From: Sporodiniella umbellata
Lineage: Eukaryota > Mucoromycota > Mucoromycetes > Mucorales > Rhizopodaceae
NCBI GenBank assembly: GCA_025677835.1
Contig: JAIXMR010000113.1
Span: 25,169 to 89,168, forward strand
DNA length: 64,000 nt
Direction of reading: 5' to 3'
The notes below the pieces were generated by a model. The model did not search any database and had not been told where the DNA came from. It saw only the letters and a program-made list of their open reading frames with translations. This document shows, one piece after another, positions 25,080 through 37,750 of this stretch (the stretch's first letter is position 1; every line of letters begins with the position of its first letter). Made by a program: the position numbers and the translations under genes.

Positions 25080-26606
25080 AAAACCTTATACATAACATTG
25101 CAAACTGCTCCGGTCACAAAAATAAACTGAAAGTGGTAAAAAAAAAAAAAAAAAAAAAAAAAACTATTTTTTAAAGCAATTCAACGCGTTTGCTGGTTAG
25201 AAAAAGTAATGAAATATTTTTTCTATAAAAGTATACATTAGCAATTTGCAAACATTGTTTTAGTTTCCGTATTTTATACAGAAAATAAATATAATGTCTT
25301 TGAAATATTACTTTAACAAAATTTGAAGCATTTTTCTGAATTGAAACGATATCTACTCTATGTTGGTTTCATTCACTTTGAACTCACAAAAGAGTTGGAT
25401 ACGCTTTTGTACTTTTTGTTGATTGACTTAGGCGGACGCCCCAAACCAATAAAAATAAAGATATCCATATATATATATATGGATTCAATTTAAACTATTG
25501 GATAAAATATTAAACTAGTAACTTGGATAGGATTAAAAAGGAATAAAGAATATCAGACTGTCATGACTGGATGGGATATCTAAATGTATAAGGAAATATC
25601 TAGAACATTTGTTTCTTTAGAGGTTTAGGAAAAATAAAGATTTTAGACTGTTTTTTCTTATTGTTTGATTATTTAAAACACGAACGTCTGCCTTATTTTG
25701 ATGTACGTATTATTGAAAACCATTTCGAGTTTAAAAGATGTTAAAAGCAAACTTTTGATAAGGGTTTTTATTATAGCTGGCGGTACAACATTTTGAAAGT
25801 TTTTTTTTTCTTTTTTTTTTTTGGCACAAAGGTCAACCTTTTCCGGGTTTGGTGTAGACTAATAGCACAAACAACTATAAAAAAAATTGGATTTGGTGCC
25901 AATATTTTCTATTCAAACGCGTTTAAAGAGCTTATTTTATTATGAGCAGCTCAAAGAACCAATTACTACCCTTTTTCTACTCCATCTATTTTCAATAAGA
26001 AATGACTAAATTATGCTTTTAAACAAGCCGAAGAATTTTGAGATAAATACAGGTCGTCTTTCATGACTTGAGGGGTTTATAAAAGAAGTGGTAGCTATTG
26101 ATACCAACTTTCTGGTAGAATTTTTCTACCTAACTTGTTTTTCTAGTTCTAGTTGGTAGCATCTGATGATTTAAATCGATCGAAATACAACAATGGCTGT
26201 TCGCCAATGAGTTCTTTTAGAATCTCCAGCTGTCTTGGAGAGATACCTGTTGAATTTTGCTAAGGCAATTCTTTTAAACTGCGTTAAAGTTTCTTGATAC
26301 AAATACAGCATTTGAGCTCGCCTAGCTCGATATCAGTTGTAAATTGCTTCTAAAAGAATAAAAATTAAATTGTACATTTTTTTTTTTTTTTGTGCTATTC
26401 TCTGCAAAACTATACATTATGCACAACTACAACTGTATTGCATTTGGATTTCAAAAGTTTTTTAGAGTCATTTTTTACTATATTTATTCACGGTTCAAAC
26501 ATTAAGGAAATGAGAAAAAATAAAGACATAAGATTTGGGATAGTTTAGGGTTTAAAAAGAATCCCCTTGTTTTTCTTTTTTTTATTTTTTATTTTTTTTC
26601 TTGGTT
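24856..26606. other. Spacer with homopolymers and a possible coding relic
   Basis: No intact gene. It contains a T-run of more than 30 (about 25047-25078), an A-run (25139-25163) and a perfect 22-bp palindrome of alternating TA (25463-25484). On the - strand at about 26050-26340 two overlapping frames look coding (TGISPRQLEILKELIG and LYLYQETLTQFKRIAL) but are separated by a frame change and a stop. I read this as an unidentified gene relic. Confidence 0.45.
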
Positions 26607-26978
26607 TTAGTAGTTCTTCATGGCATTTTCAAAGATGGAAGCCAATTGTTCACGAGCAGGCTCGCGTGTAGGAGCTAACTTGGTTACACGGTGTTGAGGC
26701 AAAGCACCTTCGACCAATTTAGGAATATAGGAGGAGTCATAACCAATACCGCTCAAACCGTTGGGGAGTCCCAAATCTTCCAAGAAGCGAGTCAACTTTT
26801 CAGCCAAGACTTCACCTGCCATAGATTCCTTAATATGAGCAGGGTCAGCACCGAAAGCTGCAGCGGCATCAATGTGTCGATCAGGACAAGCACTTGAGGT
26901 GAAACGGAAAACGGAAGGAGCTGTTAAAGCTACAGAAACACCGTGGGGCTTAAAAGCGAATAAGCGTCAGTCATTCTA

Positions 26979-27010
<32 letters not shown>

Positions 27011-28334
27011 AAAGACTTACGACAATAGGATGGTCTACGTTGTAACCAGGGTGTTTATAGTTCTTGTTCAGACCACTGATGGGGTAACTCAAACCGTGGC
27101 AGAGGTGAACACCAGCATTACCGAAACCAATACCAGCAAAAGTAGCAGCCAACAACATTTGGCTTTGAGCTTCAAGATCTTCAGGATCCTTAACAGCTCT
27201 GGGGAGATACTCGACTACCATCTTGAGGGCATGCAAAGACCAAACATCACTGATGGGATTCGATCCTTGATAAGCAGGGCGCTCAATAGGGTCCTTAGGA
27301 CGAGGCGAACGTTCGTTGTAGGGTAAGGCAGTGTATGATTCAAGAGCATGGCATAATACATCCAAACCACTAGAGCAATGTACTTCAGAAGGCATACTGC
27401 GAGTATTTAAAGGATCGACAATACCCAAATGAGGCTTGAGTGCACGGTGAGCAATACCCGTCTTGGTATGAAGGGGCTCATAATCGAAAATGGATGTACC
27501 CGTAGTTTCTGAACCGGTACCAGCGGTTGTAGGAACTATGATTTTAAACCGACTTTTTAAGATAGGGTCTCTTGGGATAATTATAATTCAAAACGAACTT
27601 ACTAGCAATCAAAGGGTTCAACTTCTTTCGAATAGGCAGACCTTTACCAATAGGAGCATTGACGAAATCTAAAAAGTCAGCTTCAGGATGAGCGCTGTAA
27701 AGACTGGCAGCCTTGGCTGTATCAATCACTGAACCACCACCGACGGCAACAAAGGCGTCAGGGTTGTGCTGTCTAGCGAATTCAATAGCCTGCTTGAAAC
27801 TAGTATCTGTGGGCTCTACACGACAGGTATCATAAACAACATAGTTGACTTTATGTTTATCCAAAGACTCTACTACTGCCTTCAAAGGGTGCAGTTTGGC
27901 AATCTAGTCAAGGGGGGGGGACCGTGAGAAAAAATACAAGTAAAATCCAAAAAAAAAAAAAAAAAAAAAAGGATGTGTAACTTACAGTGCTATCAGTATA
28001 GACAGCCACTTTCTTGGCCTGAACGTTGTTCAAATCCATACCAACTTCACTGATTGTTTATAACAGAGAAGTTCAGTGTTGTTCTCTCTTTCTGTTTCTC
28101 TACTTACCTAGTCACACCAGGACCGAAACGGATGTTACTAGCAGCCATTTCAAAAGCGTAATCAGTTGTTTCTACAGCACTTGCATAGTTACGTCCATAT
28201 CTCAATAAACTGGAGAAAGCGCCAGCTGTAGCAGGAGTTGAATGGGCGTGTGAGTGACAAGGACAGCTACTGGCTCCTGATTGAATCACTTTTAATAAAC
28301 GGGTAACGTTTGACCGAGATGCTGCTGCTGCCAT
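26607..28334 (-). CDS. Hydroxyacid-oxoacid transhydrogenase, mitochondrial (ADHFE1/HOT family)
   Basis: The family is iron-dependent type III alcohol dehydrogenase. HOT couples oxidation of 4-hydroxybutyrate to reduction of 2-oxoglutarate in mitochondria. The N-terminus is basic and Ser/Ala-rich (MAAAASRSNVTRLLKVIQ), consistent with a transit peptide. Next comes the HOT-typical segment DYAFEMAASNIRFGPGVTR. The nucleotide loop is AVGGGSVIDTAKAA; metal-ligand regions are SGLDVLCHALE and the downstream LCHGLSYPISG; TAGTGSETTG is also present. About five introns are needed; two contain long A-runs. Stop TAA is at 26609-26607 after MKNY. The ATG at 28334 has no alternative nearby. Length (roughly 480 residues) fits the family. 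Confidence 0.9.
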
Positions 28335-28828
28335 AGTTGAAACAAAAGAAAAAAGGATGAAAAAGATGACAAAAGAGAAAAAAAAAAAAAAAGAGTGTAT
28401 TTATATAGAGAGAAGGCGTACGCGTGTGGGGAGGGGAAAACAATACCCACTCTTTCCCACACTTGCATAATTTCTTATTCCACTTTTTTTTTTTTACAAG
28501 TCAGTTTTTTTTTTTTTTTTTTTTTGATAAATGGCAAATACACGCTATTCAACAGAAATCTCTTGGTTGTTCTCTCTTTTGAGTCTATCTTGTGCTTTAA
28601 ATATACATAATGTGGGGAAAGAAAATTAGCTAAACCAAAGATGTACTCTTTGTTTTTCAATTTGCGTCATTTAAACATTTGTTGCCCTTTTTTTTTCTCA
28701 CTGACACTTTATGCTTAGTTTAGTAAGCCCCTTTTTGGCAACAATAAACTTTTTTGGGTTTTTTCTTCTTTAAAGGGGGTCTTTTATTATCATTATTTAG
28801 CTAGTATGAAAGAAAGAAAGAAAAAAAA

Positions 28829-28869
<41 letters not shown>

Positions 28870-29023
28870 GAGAGAAAGAAAGAAAAGGGCGTATTGGAAG
28901 ATATGTGTGAATGTGCGCGTATTTTTGTGAATATAAGTGTAAGTGCATGGATTTAGACGTGTGTATGGTTGAGTGTGTGTGTGAATTGGTTGTAAATGTT
29001 TCTGTTCTCTATAAAACATTATT
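28335..29023. repeat. Spacer with (GA)n microsatellite
   Basis: No gene seen. This is the promoter side of the HOT gene and the 3' side of the Itc1-like gene. It has an A-run then a (GA)n repeat at about 28837-28867, T-runs at 28485-28496 and 28506-28525, and TG-rich DNA around 28900-28990. An open frame of about 118 codons through the repeat is low-complexity. Confidence 0.7.
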
Positions 29024-32000
29024 TTATGCAAACTTGTTTGTATAAGCAAGCCAAGAGCCAGCAGGAAATGTAGTGATTGTTTTGTTTCGAGTAGCGCGAC
29101 GAGAAACCTCATTTCTACTTGTGTTGGCTTGTTCCTATAGGATGATATAAAGGTCAAAACATGTCAAAGAAAAAGAGAGTAAGCTTACTGTCGCACGCTT
29201 TTTCATGCCGGATACCAAGGGTTGGTAGAATTTTTCTATTTCTCTCTTTAATCTAAATTCACGAACACCTTTAGGATTTAACCATGAAAGAAGCCCATCC
29301 AACTATAAAGCGACTCAGTAACCAAGGTTTTTTTTTGTTTTTTTGTTTTTTTTTTTTTTTTGTTTTTTTACTTGTTCTGGCTTATCATAGATACGCCACC
29401 AGGCATGAACATGATCCGATTCACGGTTGTTTAAAAATTCGAGTTTACGCTTGATATAGTCAGTTTCAAATCCTTGAACGTTGAGCAATTCAGTGACAAA
29501 GTCGACACCTCCTCCACGTCCACAAGGTGGCTCAGCAAGGCCATCGAAAGATTCGACCCGGTCGCGTTCCTGAATCAGGATCAAGTCTGTATCACTTGGG
29601 CATTGAACAAAGAGTCGGCCGGTGCCGTTCAAGAGGGTACCGCCGATATCATCAAGATAATAGTAGCGGTTGAAAAACTTGTCGCGTCCCAAAGGCTTGA
29701 TACGATGTGTGTTGTATTTGCGAAGGTCGCGTTCGACCTGTTCTTCTTTTTTGTGCAATAACCTTTCTTCGTCATCCAGTCGTTTACGCGCCTCGTTGCG
29801 TTGTTTTTGTTCTTGGCTCTTGACACGGGCTTCTTCGCGCTGAATGTTATGAAGCTTCATCCGTTTGCTTTCTCTTTCCTCACGTTCCACTTGACGGCGC
29901 TTGAGTACCTCTTGTCGGGATTCATGGCGACTCAAGTATTCCTGTTGACGCTGAGCTTTCAGTCTATGATGATTAAAAAAAGTAAGTGTCTCTTGTACAG
30001 GTAAGCTGGTTATTTACAACGCGTTATCTTCGTTATCGCTTGTGGTTGACTCGTTATCGGACTCGCTCAATTCCTCCGGTCTGTCTTTTGTAGCGTTATT
30101 TTCTTCGTTTTGTTTGTCCTCCAATTCGCGTCTTTCGGTATGGCTGATGACAGAGTTTAATACGGGGTAAGAAAAAAAAAAAGAACTTACATTCGTTTAC
30201 GATCTCTACCCAATTCGATCTTTTGCTTTCGAAGCTCTGTCATTTGTTCTTGACATTCATCCATATAGGATCTAGAAAAAAAAAGTAAGTTGAAAGCAGA
30301 TGAATGACAAGACGTACTTGATAACAAAAGATTCGTTTGCTACACTAATCAAGAGTTCAAAGATGATCAGCTTTTCTTTCAGGCTTAAGCCAGCATAAGA
30401 ATCCTCACGGTCTTCAAGGGTACATTGATCGAATAAGACCAAGGTAGCCAAGATACGATCGATTTCATCCAATTTTTCTACAGGAGCAAGCTATAGGGGG
30501 GGGGGGTAAATGAATAAAGAAAATGAAAAGAGAATTGTTCTTACTTGGTTCAAGAAACCGATCAGGATATCTTCCCAACCTTCTCTTTCTTCTTCTGTAT
30601 CCACCGTGCCATGATCCCAAGCATGACTCAATGCCTCGATTTCTGGACTACCCACACCACGTTCTGGGTTAATATGACGGGGTTGGATAGCAGGACGGGA
30701 ACGCCAGATGATATTCTGATCTGCTTCGGTCAGACGGCGCAAGTTTTCCTGGTGAGCCAAGACAGAGGTTGGGCAGGACACTTGATAGCCAGAGCCATAG
30801 AGTGAGATGGCAGCGGCCAGAGCGGTAGAACCGTTCCCGAGGCTTTCTTTCTTGAGCCGTTCACGTTGTTGGATGATGACGTTTAAGAGAGCCACGTTGC
30901 ATTCCCGCATCAAGGTCGAAGGTGATTTGTATTGAAGCGCGCTTTCGAAATCATCTAGGCTGAAAGGTGCTAACCGTAAGGGAGAGGCAAACACGCTGAG
31001 GAAAGACCAGATCATGAGAAAAGAGCCGTAAACCTCTTGAGGCACGCTGGTGTCTGTGGGGGCTGGACAAAGGGTCATACCGCCGGTTGGGTTCTGTGCC
31101 TTGGTACGCGCACCCTCAGTGCCGGGTGTCATGTCTGTGATTTTCCCAAACCCACTCGGATCACGACGGTAGACAGGCAGGTTGAGATCCTCGATAGGGT
31201 ATCGAATCGCCTGTTCTACCTTGGCTTTTTCCATGGTAGCCGCCGCTTCTTCAGCAGGTCGCTTTTTTCGGGATTTGGCAAAGGCTGCATTTCGGGCCTC
31301 GTACAGTTGTTCAGGAAGCGTGGTGTCCATTTCAAACTTTAGCGCTGTTTCCTCTTTGATATTCCAAGGCGCCCCTAAATAACCGTCGCGAAGGGTGTGT
31401 TCCTTTAGAAATTTCTTTAACAGATTTTTGGAAAAAGCAAATCTCTCTCGTCTAGCATATCAGAATGGCTCTTGTTCAGTTTCTTTTTCTCTCTCTTTAT
31501 GTCTAAAGGTCTTACTTGATTTTTTCCTTGGGCAAGGTCTTGATCATGTCTTCTATACCGTGTGATTCTTCATCCAGAAGCTGTACTTTATATTCGTCCC
31601 CAAACGACTCCAATACTTTGCCGTGATATCTGCAGATCACTTGTTACCACCAAAAAAAAAAAAAACTTCACTTACGCAATATTGTCATCCCAAGTACATT
31701 GTACAGCTTCACCAGGAAAATAACGATCCGAAAGATGCTTAAAGGTATCATCCACAAGTGAATCCAAACGAAGCGTTTCTATCCACCATGATCAGTCTCA
31801 CACATACCGTATTGTACACAATCACTTACGGAACTGAATATGAAGCAAGATTTGTTTCTGAAGTTCGGGTGATAATTTGGTTTCTGTCTTTTGCACTTGG
31901 CCTTTTTCGCTTTTCAATGCTTCTACAAACGTCAGATTTGTTTTCCCTGTCACTTCACATTGCCAGATAGGTTTTTTGTATAATAAAGTGCGTTTCAAAT

Positions 32001-32275
32001 ACTCTCTACAGAAAAAAAAAAAAAAAAAAAAATTTTTTTTGGGTTAAGGATAACAACAATGGTTTGGCGCGTTTCTTGTATTAAAAGAAACGCGTTTGGA
32101 TTCTGTAAGGTGGGTTCAAGGTTATCTCTAAAAATACAAAAAAAAAAAAAGGATACGAATAGTCCAAAAAAATCTCGTGTGTCAAAGGTGAATACCACAC
32201 CTCTTTGTCTTTTTTGTTGCTTTCTAAACTAGGAGCTGTGATAGGCGGTAGTTGTTTACGTTTTAATAAAGGCAT
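29024..32275 (-). CDS. ITC1: ISWI-complex accessory subunit, Itc1/WSTF-like (WAC, DDT, WHIM)
   Basis: Proteins of this type partner the ISWI ATPase for nucleosome spacing in the nucleus. The N-terminus is a WAC domain (VWYSPLTHEIFLDYS, then after a 149-nt intron EYLKRTLLYKKPIWQCEVTG). A DDT-type helical domain follows (about 30800-31060; EVYGSFLMIWSFLSVFASPL). A coiled, Arg/Glu-rich region and WHIM-type motifs come next (LGRDKFFNRYYYLDDIGG, then HVHAWWRIYDKPEQLDGLLSWL). The last exon starts after the acceptor near 29138 and ends PAGSWLAYTNKFA with TAA at 29026-29024. About ten exons are required. The start MPLLKRKQLPP at 32275 is typical of Itc1/Acf1 proteins. No PHD or bromodomain is seen, which favours Itc1 over Acf1/BAZ1A. 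Confidence 0.85.
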
Positions 32276-33410
32276 TTTTTTTTTTTTTAAAAAATCAAAA
32301 AAAAAAAAAAAAAAAAAAAATCAAAAAAAAAAAACTAGTGTCGTTTTGTTATGGGTTGTCTGTTGCGTTAATGTTTTTTAAAAAAGAAGATTGTTAAATT
32401 GAATTGCTCCAAAGAAATAATAAAAAAAAAAAAAACAAAAGAAAATAAAAAAAAATAAAATAAAAAAAGAAGAAAAGGAATCTTGAAAGGCAAGTGGCTT
32501 GTCATTAGGTTCAAGATGCTCCATTCGATACTTTTTAAATCTGCTTTTTTTTTTTTTTTTTTTTTTTTTTCTTATTCTTTTTATTGACTTTTTTTTTTTT
32601 TATATATGTTTCTACCTTTATAATACAAAACGAGTTTTTTCTATGCTTTCTTTTTTATATGTCTGCTGTTTTTATGTAATCTAGGCTTTTGTGAGTTTGA
32701 TGAAAAGGGTCAAAGAACAGATTCTATTGTTTAAAAAAGTTGAGAAAAGGCAACAACGAAAAGAACAACGAAAAGAATAGCAGACAAAACAAAAAGGAAA
32801 ATTTGACGTTTACCAGACAGAACCAAGCAAAGAGAAAGAAGGGGCGGGGGTTTGAGTGGGTGTTATCGTGGTTGTGTTACGGAGTCGTTCAAAAAAACTG
32901 AGAAATTTCGGTCTCAACCAGGAAATGTGTCAATGGAGGGGGTTAAATGTGTATCTGAACTGTTGCTGGCTTGAAGGAAATTTTTTTTTTTTCTTTGAGA
33001 GATTTGAATCCACCTAAATTCTTGTTAGATGCAGACATACTTGAGCTCCTGTTACACGACGCTAGCCTTTAGAGGGACAAGCCAAGAAAAGCGCGTGGTT
33101 GGCAAGCGAAGGGTCTTTTTTTTTTTTTTTTTTTTCTAAAGCGCTGTAAGATGGCTTGGAAGAGGATTCTACTCCTTTCAATCAGTATTTTATTGTTTTA
33201 AAGAATGACCTTTTTTTTTTTTTTTTTTTTGCAAATATGCGGGGAAATGAAATGAGGTAGCACAGTAGCAAAAAAAAAAAAAAAAAAATCAAAAAAAAAT
33301 CAAAATAAAATCTATATTTTCTTTTTTTTTCTTTTGTTTTTCTTATTTTATTATTAGAGCATACGATTTAAATTATTATTATTATTTTTGGCTCAAGACA
33401 ATTGATTGAA
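32276..33410. other. Divergent promoter region, homopolymer-rich
   Basis: No gene seen. The spacer separates the Itc1-like gene (-) from the ArfGAP gene (+) and should hold both promoters. It carries many A/T homopolymers (32299-32320, 32546-32570, 33117-33136, 33210-33230, 33270-33289) and short palindromic TTTAAA blocks. Confidence 0.6.
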
Positions 33411-35435
33411 ATGTTAGAGAGTATGCCAATCTATTTAGAAGACGGGCCTTTGTTTCGAGCGACGATTAAAGAATACGAGGACCAAACGGCGTTTTTAAAG
33501 ACGGATTTGAAAGACATGATTACAGCCGCGGCGAGTTCGTTCAAGGCAAGACAGCATCTGTTGGAGACAGAACAAGCGTTTATCGAAAGCATTCGAAAGG
33601 CATCATTTACTCAGCCCCTGTTTCGGTCCTATCTGGATCATGTGCTGGACAGCTGGCGAGAACAACAGGAAAGACTTCATTTCTGCCTTCAGTCACTTGT
33701 GATTGAACCACTAAAGAATATCTACGAGCTGGATGTAAAGGTGGCAGAGAGCAAGAAACGACAGTTTGATGAGATCAGCAAAGAGTACTATCTGCAGCTA
33801 GCCAAACATCTGGGCAATGGCACAAACAAAAAGCGACCGTTGGCGTTTGACCGAAAGAAACAGCACTTTGATTTGGCCCGGTTTGATTACTATAGTTTCC
33901 TGACTGACCTGCATGGTGGTAAAAAGACACAGGAGATTCTCTATCATCTTTTACATCACCACGAAAAACAGTATGCTTTTTACCACGAAACCTGCAAGAC
34001 GCTGGAAAGACACAAGCAAGGATTGGAAGATGTGGCCGGCTATATTGCGCAGGCCAGTCGAGAACAGCAAGCGACCCACAAGGAGCGAAGCGAGCGACGT
34101 AGAGAGATTGAGAGCAAGTATTCGATCAGTATCGTTCATCCTGAACAACGGGTGGACAAGTATCGTGGCATCCGCGACCTCCAACAGAACGATACGAGTT
34201 TTGTAGGGCAAAAGAAAGAGGGTTTTCTGTTTACGTGTTCCAAGATCATCAAGCGCCGGCATTCGAACCCTTTTCCGGGTGACCATTGGCACAAGTAAGT
34301 AGAGGTAAAAGAGGAGAGCCTAGGCTGACGCTGGGGCTTTAGGTATTGGTGTGTGGTGAGTGGAGGGCAACTGGAGGAATATACGAATTGGAAACATCAG
34401 CCACAGACGCATCATCCACCGATCGTGTTAAAACTGGCGACGGTGAAAGAAGCGCAGGATGCTGGCCGTCGGTTTTGCTTTGAGGTGATTACGCCCAGCA
34501 TGCGACGTACGTACCAGGCAACGTCCAAAGAGGAGATGGTAGCGTGGATGGCGACGATCAACAACGCGATCTGTGGCTCTCTGAATGGCACAGGGAGTTG
34601 TGTGGCTTTCACGGACGAGGGCGGGGGTGGATCGCTCAAGAGTTTGAGCGGTGCTCTGGATGGGCTGGTCCGATCCCGCCGACAAAAGACCCTCGACCGT
34701 CGTACGGTATCGCCTCTGCCCCACCTGTACGCCCTGGAGGCGGGCAACACGTTCTGTGCGGATTGCGGGAGTCCCTGGCCGGACTGGTGTTCGCTCAACC
34801 TCGGCATACTGTTGTGTATCGATTGTTCGGGCGTTCATCGTAGCCTGGGCACGCATCTCTCCAAAGTGAGATCCCTCACCCTCGACCCCGAATCGTTCAC
34901 GCCCGAGAGAATCCAGATCCTACAGCGGATCGGCAACACGCGATTCAATAGCTTTTGGGAAGCCCAGTTACCCCACCTCCGCCCGCAACCTGGCGATACC
35001 CGAGAATCCAAAGCTACCTTCATCCGCCAAAAGTACGTCGATCAACGCTTCTTTTCCCCTCCAAAAGAACCCGCCGCAAATCTGCTCTTGCAGGGCCTCG
35101 TCCAATCCTATCCCCCCTTGATCCTCTACGCCCTCGCCTGTGGGGCCGACCCGCATTCTCCCTGGCCTGATGCTCTCCCCTTGCCCTCCACCTTTGACTG
35201 CCTGCCTCGATATCCCTTGATCTTTGCCCTCGTCAAAGACACCATCGATCACGACCCGCCTTGCTTTCCCACTGCTGAACTCTTGATTCAAAACGGTTGT
35301 GAGATTCAATCCCCCGTCACTGAATGGAGCCTTCAACGCTCTTTGCTCCCCATGTTGGACTATCTCAACTTGAAAACGGAATCAAGAGGCATGGCTCCCA
35401 TTCAAAGAAAACCTTATAAAAGTGCCTCTCATTGA
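33411..35435 (+). CDS. BAR-PH-ArfGAP protein (ACAP/Cnt6-like)
   Basis: Two exons (33411-34294, 34343-35435) encode about 658 residues. Residues 1-240 form a helical BAR-type domain (LEDGPLFRATIKEYED near the start; FDYYSFLTDLHGGKK). A PH domain follows (KKEGFLFTCSKIIKRR, YWCVVSGGQLEEY). The ArfGAP zinc finger is a perfect CADC-x16-CIDC, with the arginine finger in SGVHRSLGTH. The tail (LYALACGADPHS, AELLIQNGCEI) resembles decayed ankyrin repeats. The domain order matches ACAP-type GAPs, which switch off Arf on endosomal or plasma membranes. The second exon is clearly richer in G and C than most of the window. The ATG at 33411 was chosen because the frame upstream has only TTG. Confidence 0.9.
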
Positions 35436-35483
35436 CTGAGAGACTGAGTGAGTGAGTGAGTGAGTGAGTGAGTGACTATGTAG

Positions 35484-35516
<33 letters not shown>

Positions 35517-35929
35517 CGTGTATATGTATGTATGTGTGAAATTGCTTTATGTTTTTTTTTTTTTTTTTTTTTTAAAAAAAATCCCATCACTTATGCACGG
35601 TAAATAATTCATACCTTGAAAATTTTTTTCTTTTTTTTTTTTTTTTTTTGTCGTACAGTGAGAGTTCTTTTAGGAGAGAGAAAACCCTTTTTTTTTATTA
35701 TTATTATCGATACTTTCTTTTCTTTTTTTTTTTTTTTTTTCTTTTAAAAACGTGTGCAGAGTGTTTTTGTGTCGAGTACTTGTGTTTTATGTGCGTTGTG
35801 TGTTTATAAGAAAGAAATACAGAAAGCGATAAACCAATACCCTTTTATTCCTTTACATACATTACATACATCCCTATCCATATATATACATATCTATACA
35901 TAAACGTTATTCATCTTAATTTGTAATTC

Positions 35930-35960
<31 letters not shown>

Positions 35961-36038
35961 GTTGTTATTATCATTGTTCCAAGGTGAGCGATTCAAAGGC
36001 GTTGTTCTGCAAATTATTTAGTATATCTAGTTTTTAGT
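35436..36038. repeat. Spacer with simple repeats
   Basis: No gene seen. Just after the ArfGAP stop lie a GTGA/GAGT repeat (about 35444-35474), a (TA)n block (35482-35502) and a TG-rich stretch (35503-35535). T-runs sit at 35551-35573, 35631-35649, 35721-35740 and 35931-35957. The right part is the promoter of the WOPR gene. Confidence 0.7.
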
Positions 36039-36224
36039 ATGACAGAAACATTTCATGGATACATTGAATCAACCCAAGACGTACTGCTTGTATTCGAAGC
36101 ATGTAGAAGAGGCCTATTGACGAGAATATGTAGAAGGTTACAAGAAACCGAAAGGCGTCATATAGGCTCAGGCTCTATTTTTGTGTTTGACGAAAGGGAG
36201 TCTGGTAAGACATTGGTTTGGCTG

Positions 36225-36256
<32 letters not shown>

Positions 36257-37367
36257 TTGTATCTTATTTATATCGCCTAGGCATCAAAAGATGGACGGAC
36301 GGGCTATTCTGGAGTCCCTCAAGAATCATGGGTAATTTCCTGGTTTATCGAGAACTGGATAAAAAGACAAGTAGCGACAAGAGGAAAGAGGCTCGCCAAC
36401 GTAGCTACAGTGCAGATCAGACCGATCGTCATCACAAAGAGCGAAGGTTAGTAGGCAGTCTCTCGGACTCGTATCGCTTCCGCAAGGATGGGCTGATCAA
36501 AAAAACCATGTCCGTGATGATCAATGGTAGCACACAGCACTTGGTCTCCTACTATCATCCTCAAGATATTGTGGAAAACAAGCTATGTACGCCTTCTTCC
36601 ATTCCCGAGTTTGCCTCGCTGGAGATCTCCAAAGATCTGTTGGTCAAGCAGAATTTTAGAGTGCCTCCCTTAATTGAACAAGATACCCTTGTAACTCAAT
36701 TGGGTAAGTTTCTTTAACTTTTTGGCCCCCTGTATGATCCACTACTACACTCTCCCCCCCCTCCTCCTCCCCCTTTGGGTAGTCTCCTTATTGAAGACCT
36801 CCTCCTCCTCCCTTTTTTTTTTTTTTTTTTTTTTTTCATCTTTCTTGGACTCATAAAAAAAGTGATTTAGATGGGAAACCGGTCCCCAATTATCGTAGTA
36901 TGTCTATTGGTTCTGTACAGCCCATACAGGCAATGATGGGGTCTTCTCTAGTCTACCCAACTCATGGTATCGATTACCGCAAGCTATCCAACGCAAGCTT
37001 TTATCCCTACCCTACTGGTTTTTCACCTCTGCCATCTCCCTCCAGTCTAACTTCCTCCCCGATGTTATCCCCAGTCCATCCACCCTCACGCCAATACTCC
37101 ATCTCCTCCTCTTCAGGCCCCATGCAACGCTTTGCTACCCGCAACAGCTTTGATTTCATGGCCAACGATATGCTCCTATCGAACGAAGGTCCTTTGCTGA
37201 ACCCCATCCATCCACTCAAACAACAACAACAACAACAGCAGCCACTCCAACAACACATCGATTGTTCTTTTGAAAGACAAAGTTTGATGTTCAAAAATAA
37301 TCTTGTCTTGCCTCACTATGAACCTACACCTTCAGATCTGGGCATAGAACCCTTTACCCTTAAATAA
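36039..37367 (+). CDS. Gti1/Pac2-family (WOPR) transcription factor
   Basis: Exons 36039-36204, 36281-36703 and 36871-37367 encode about 361 residues. The first WOPR box is nearly canonical: GYIESTQDVLLVFEACRRGL, SGSIFVFDERESG, then across intron 1 IKRWTDG, WSPSRIMGNFLVYREL. The second box follows (DGLIKKTMSVMING, QHLVSYYHPQDI). WOPR proteins (Wor1, Ryp1, Sge1, Gti1) bind DNA and act as master switches of morphology, development or host-related programmes in fungi. The C-terminal third is Pro/Ser/Gln-rich with a CAA/CAG-encoded Gln run (about 37220-37243), typical of an activation region. Intron 1 contains a long A-run. The target programme here is unknown. Confidence 0.92.
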
Positions 37368-37391
37368 CATCTCCATCTATCTATCTATCTA

Positions 37392-37426
<35 letters not shown>

Positions 37427-37750
37427 GCACGCACATACTCACATCTCTATACGCACATTCAATAAATAAATAAATAAAAATCCAAAAGAATGATTGAATA
37501 GTGTATCGAACTCTTTCTCCTGCGTCGCATATTCAATTAAAAAAAAAAATAGAGAGAGGTCGTTGGGTAATACAAAACTAGGATGGTAATTTTTATTATT
37601 ATTATTTTTAAAGCTCATTTCTTTTTCTCTCTCTTTTTTTTTTCTTTTTTTTTTTTTTTTCTTTTTCTTTATTGTTCCTTTCTTGTAAGTTTAGATTCAC
37701 GATGGATGTGTTTGTATGTTTTTTTTTTATTGACGTGAAAGTAGGGTGTT
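37368..37750. repeat. Spacer with CTAT and TA repeats
   Basis: No gene seen. A (CTAT)n tract (about 37376-37395) runs into (TA)n (37395-37420), then an AATA repeat (37461-37478). Pyrimidine-rich tracts (37619-37683) precede the coronin ATG. Confidence 0.7.

Noticed and set aside
25463..25484. Perfect 22-bp palindrome as a possible operator or transposon end
   Set aside because: Apart from the outer ATCC/GGAT it is simple alternating TA, which occurs by chance in such DNA; no paired element end was seen.
28801..29157. A 118-codon minus-strand frame
   Set aside because: Much of it translates the (GA)n repeat and A-run; the real coding part here is the last Itc1-like exon in another frame, ending at 29024.
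34412..34856. Two overlapping antisense open frames of 131 and 142 codons
   Set aside because: Both are shadows of the GC-rich ArfGAP exon; the sense frame contains the perfect zinc finger.
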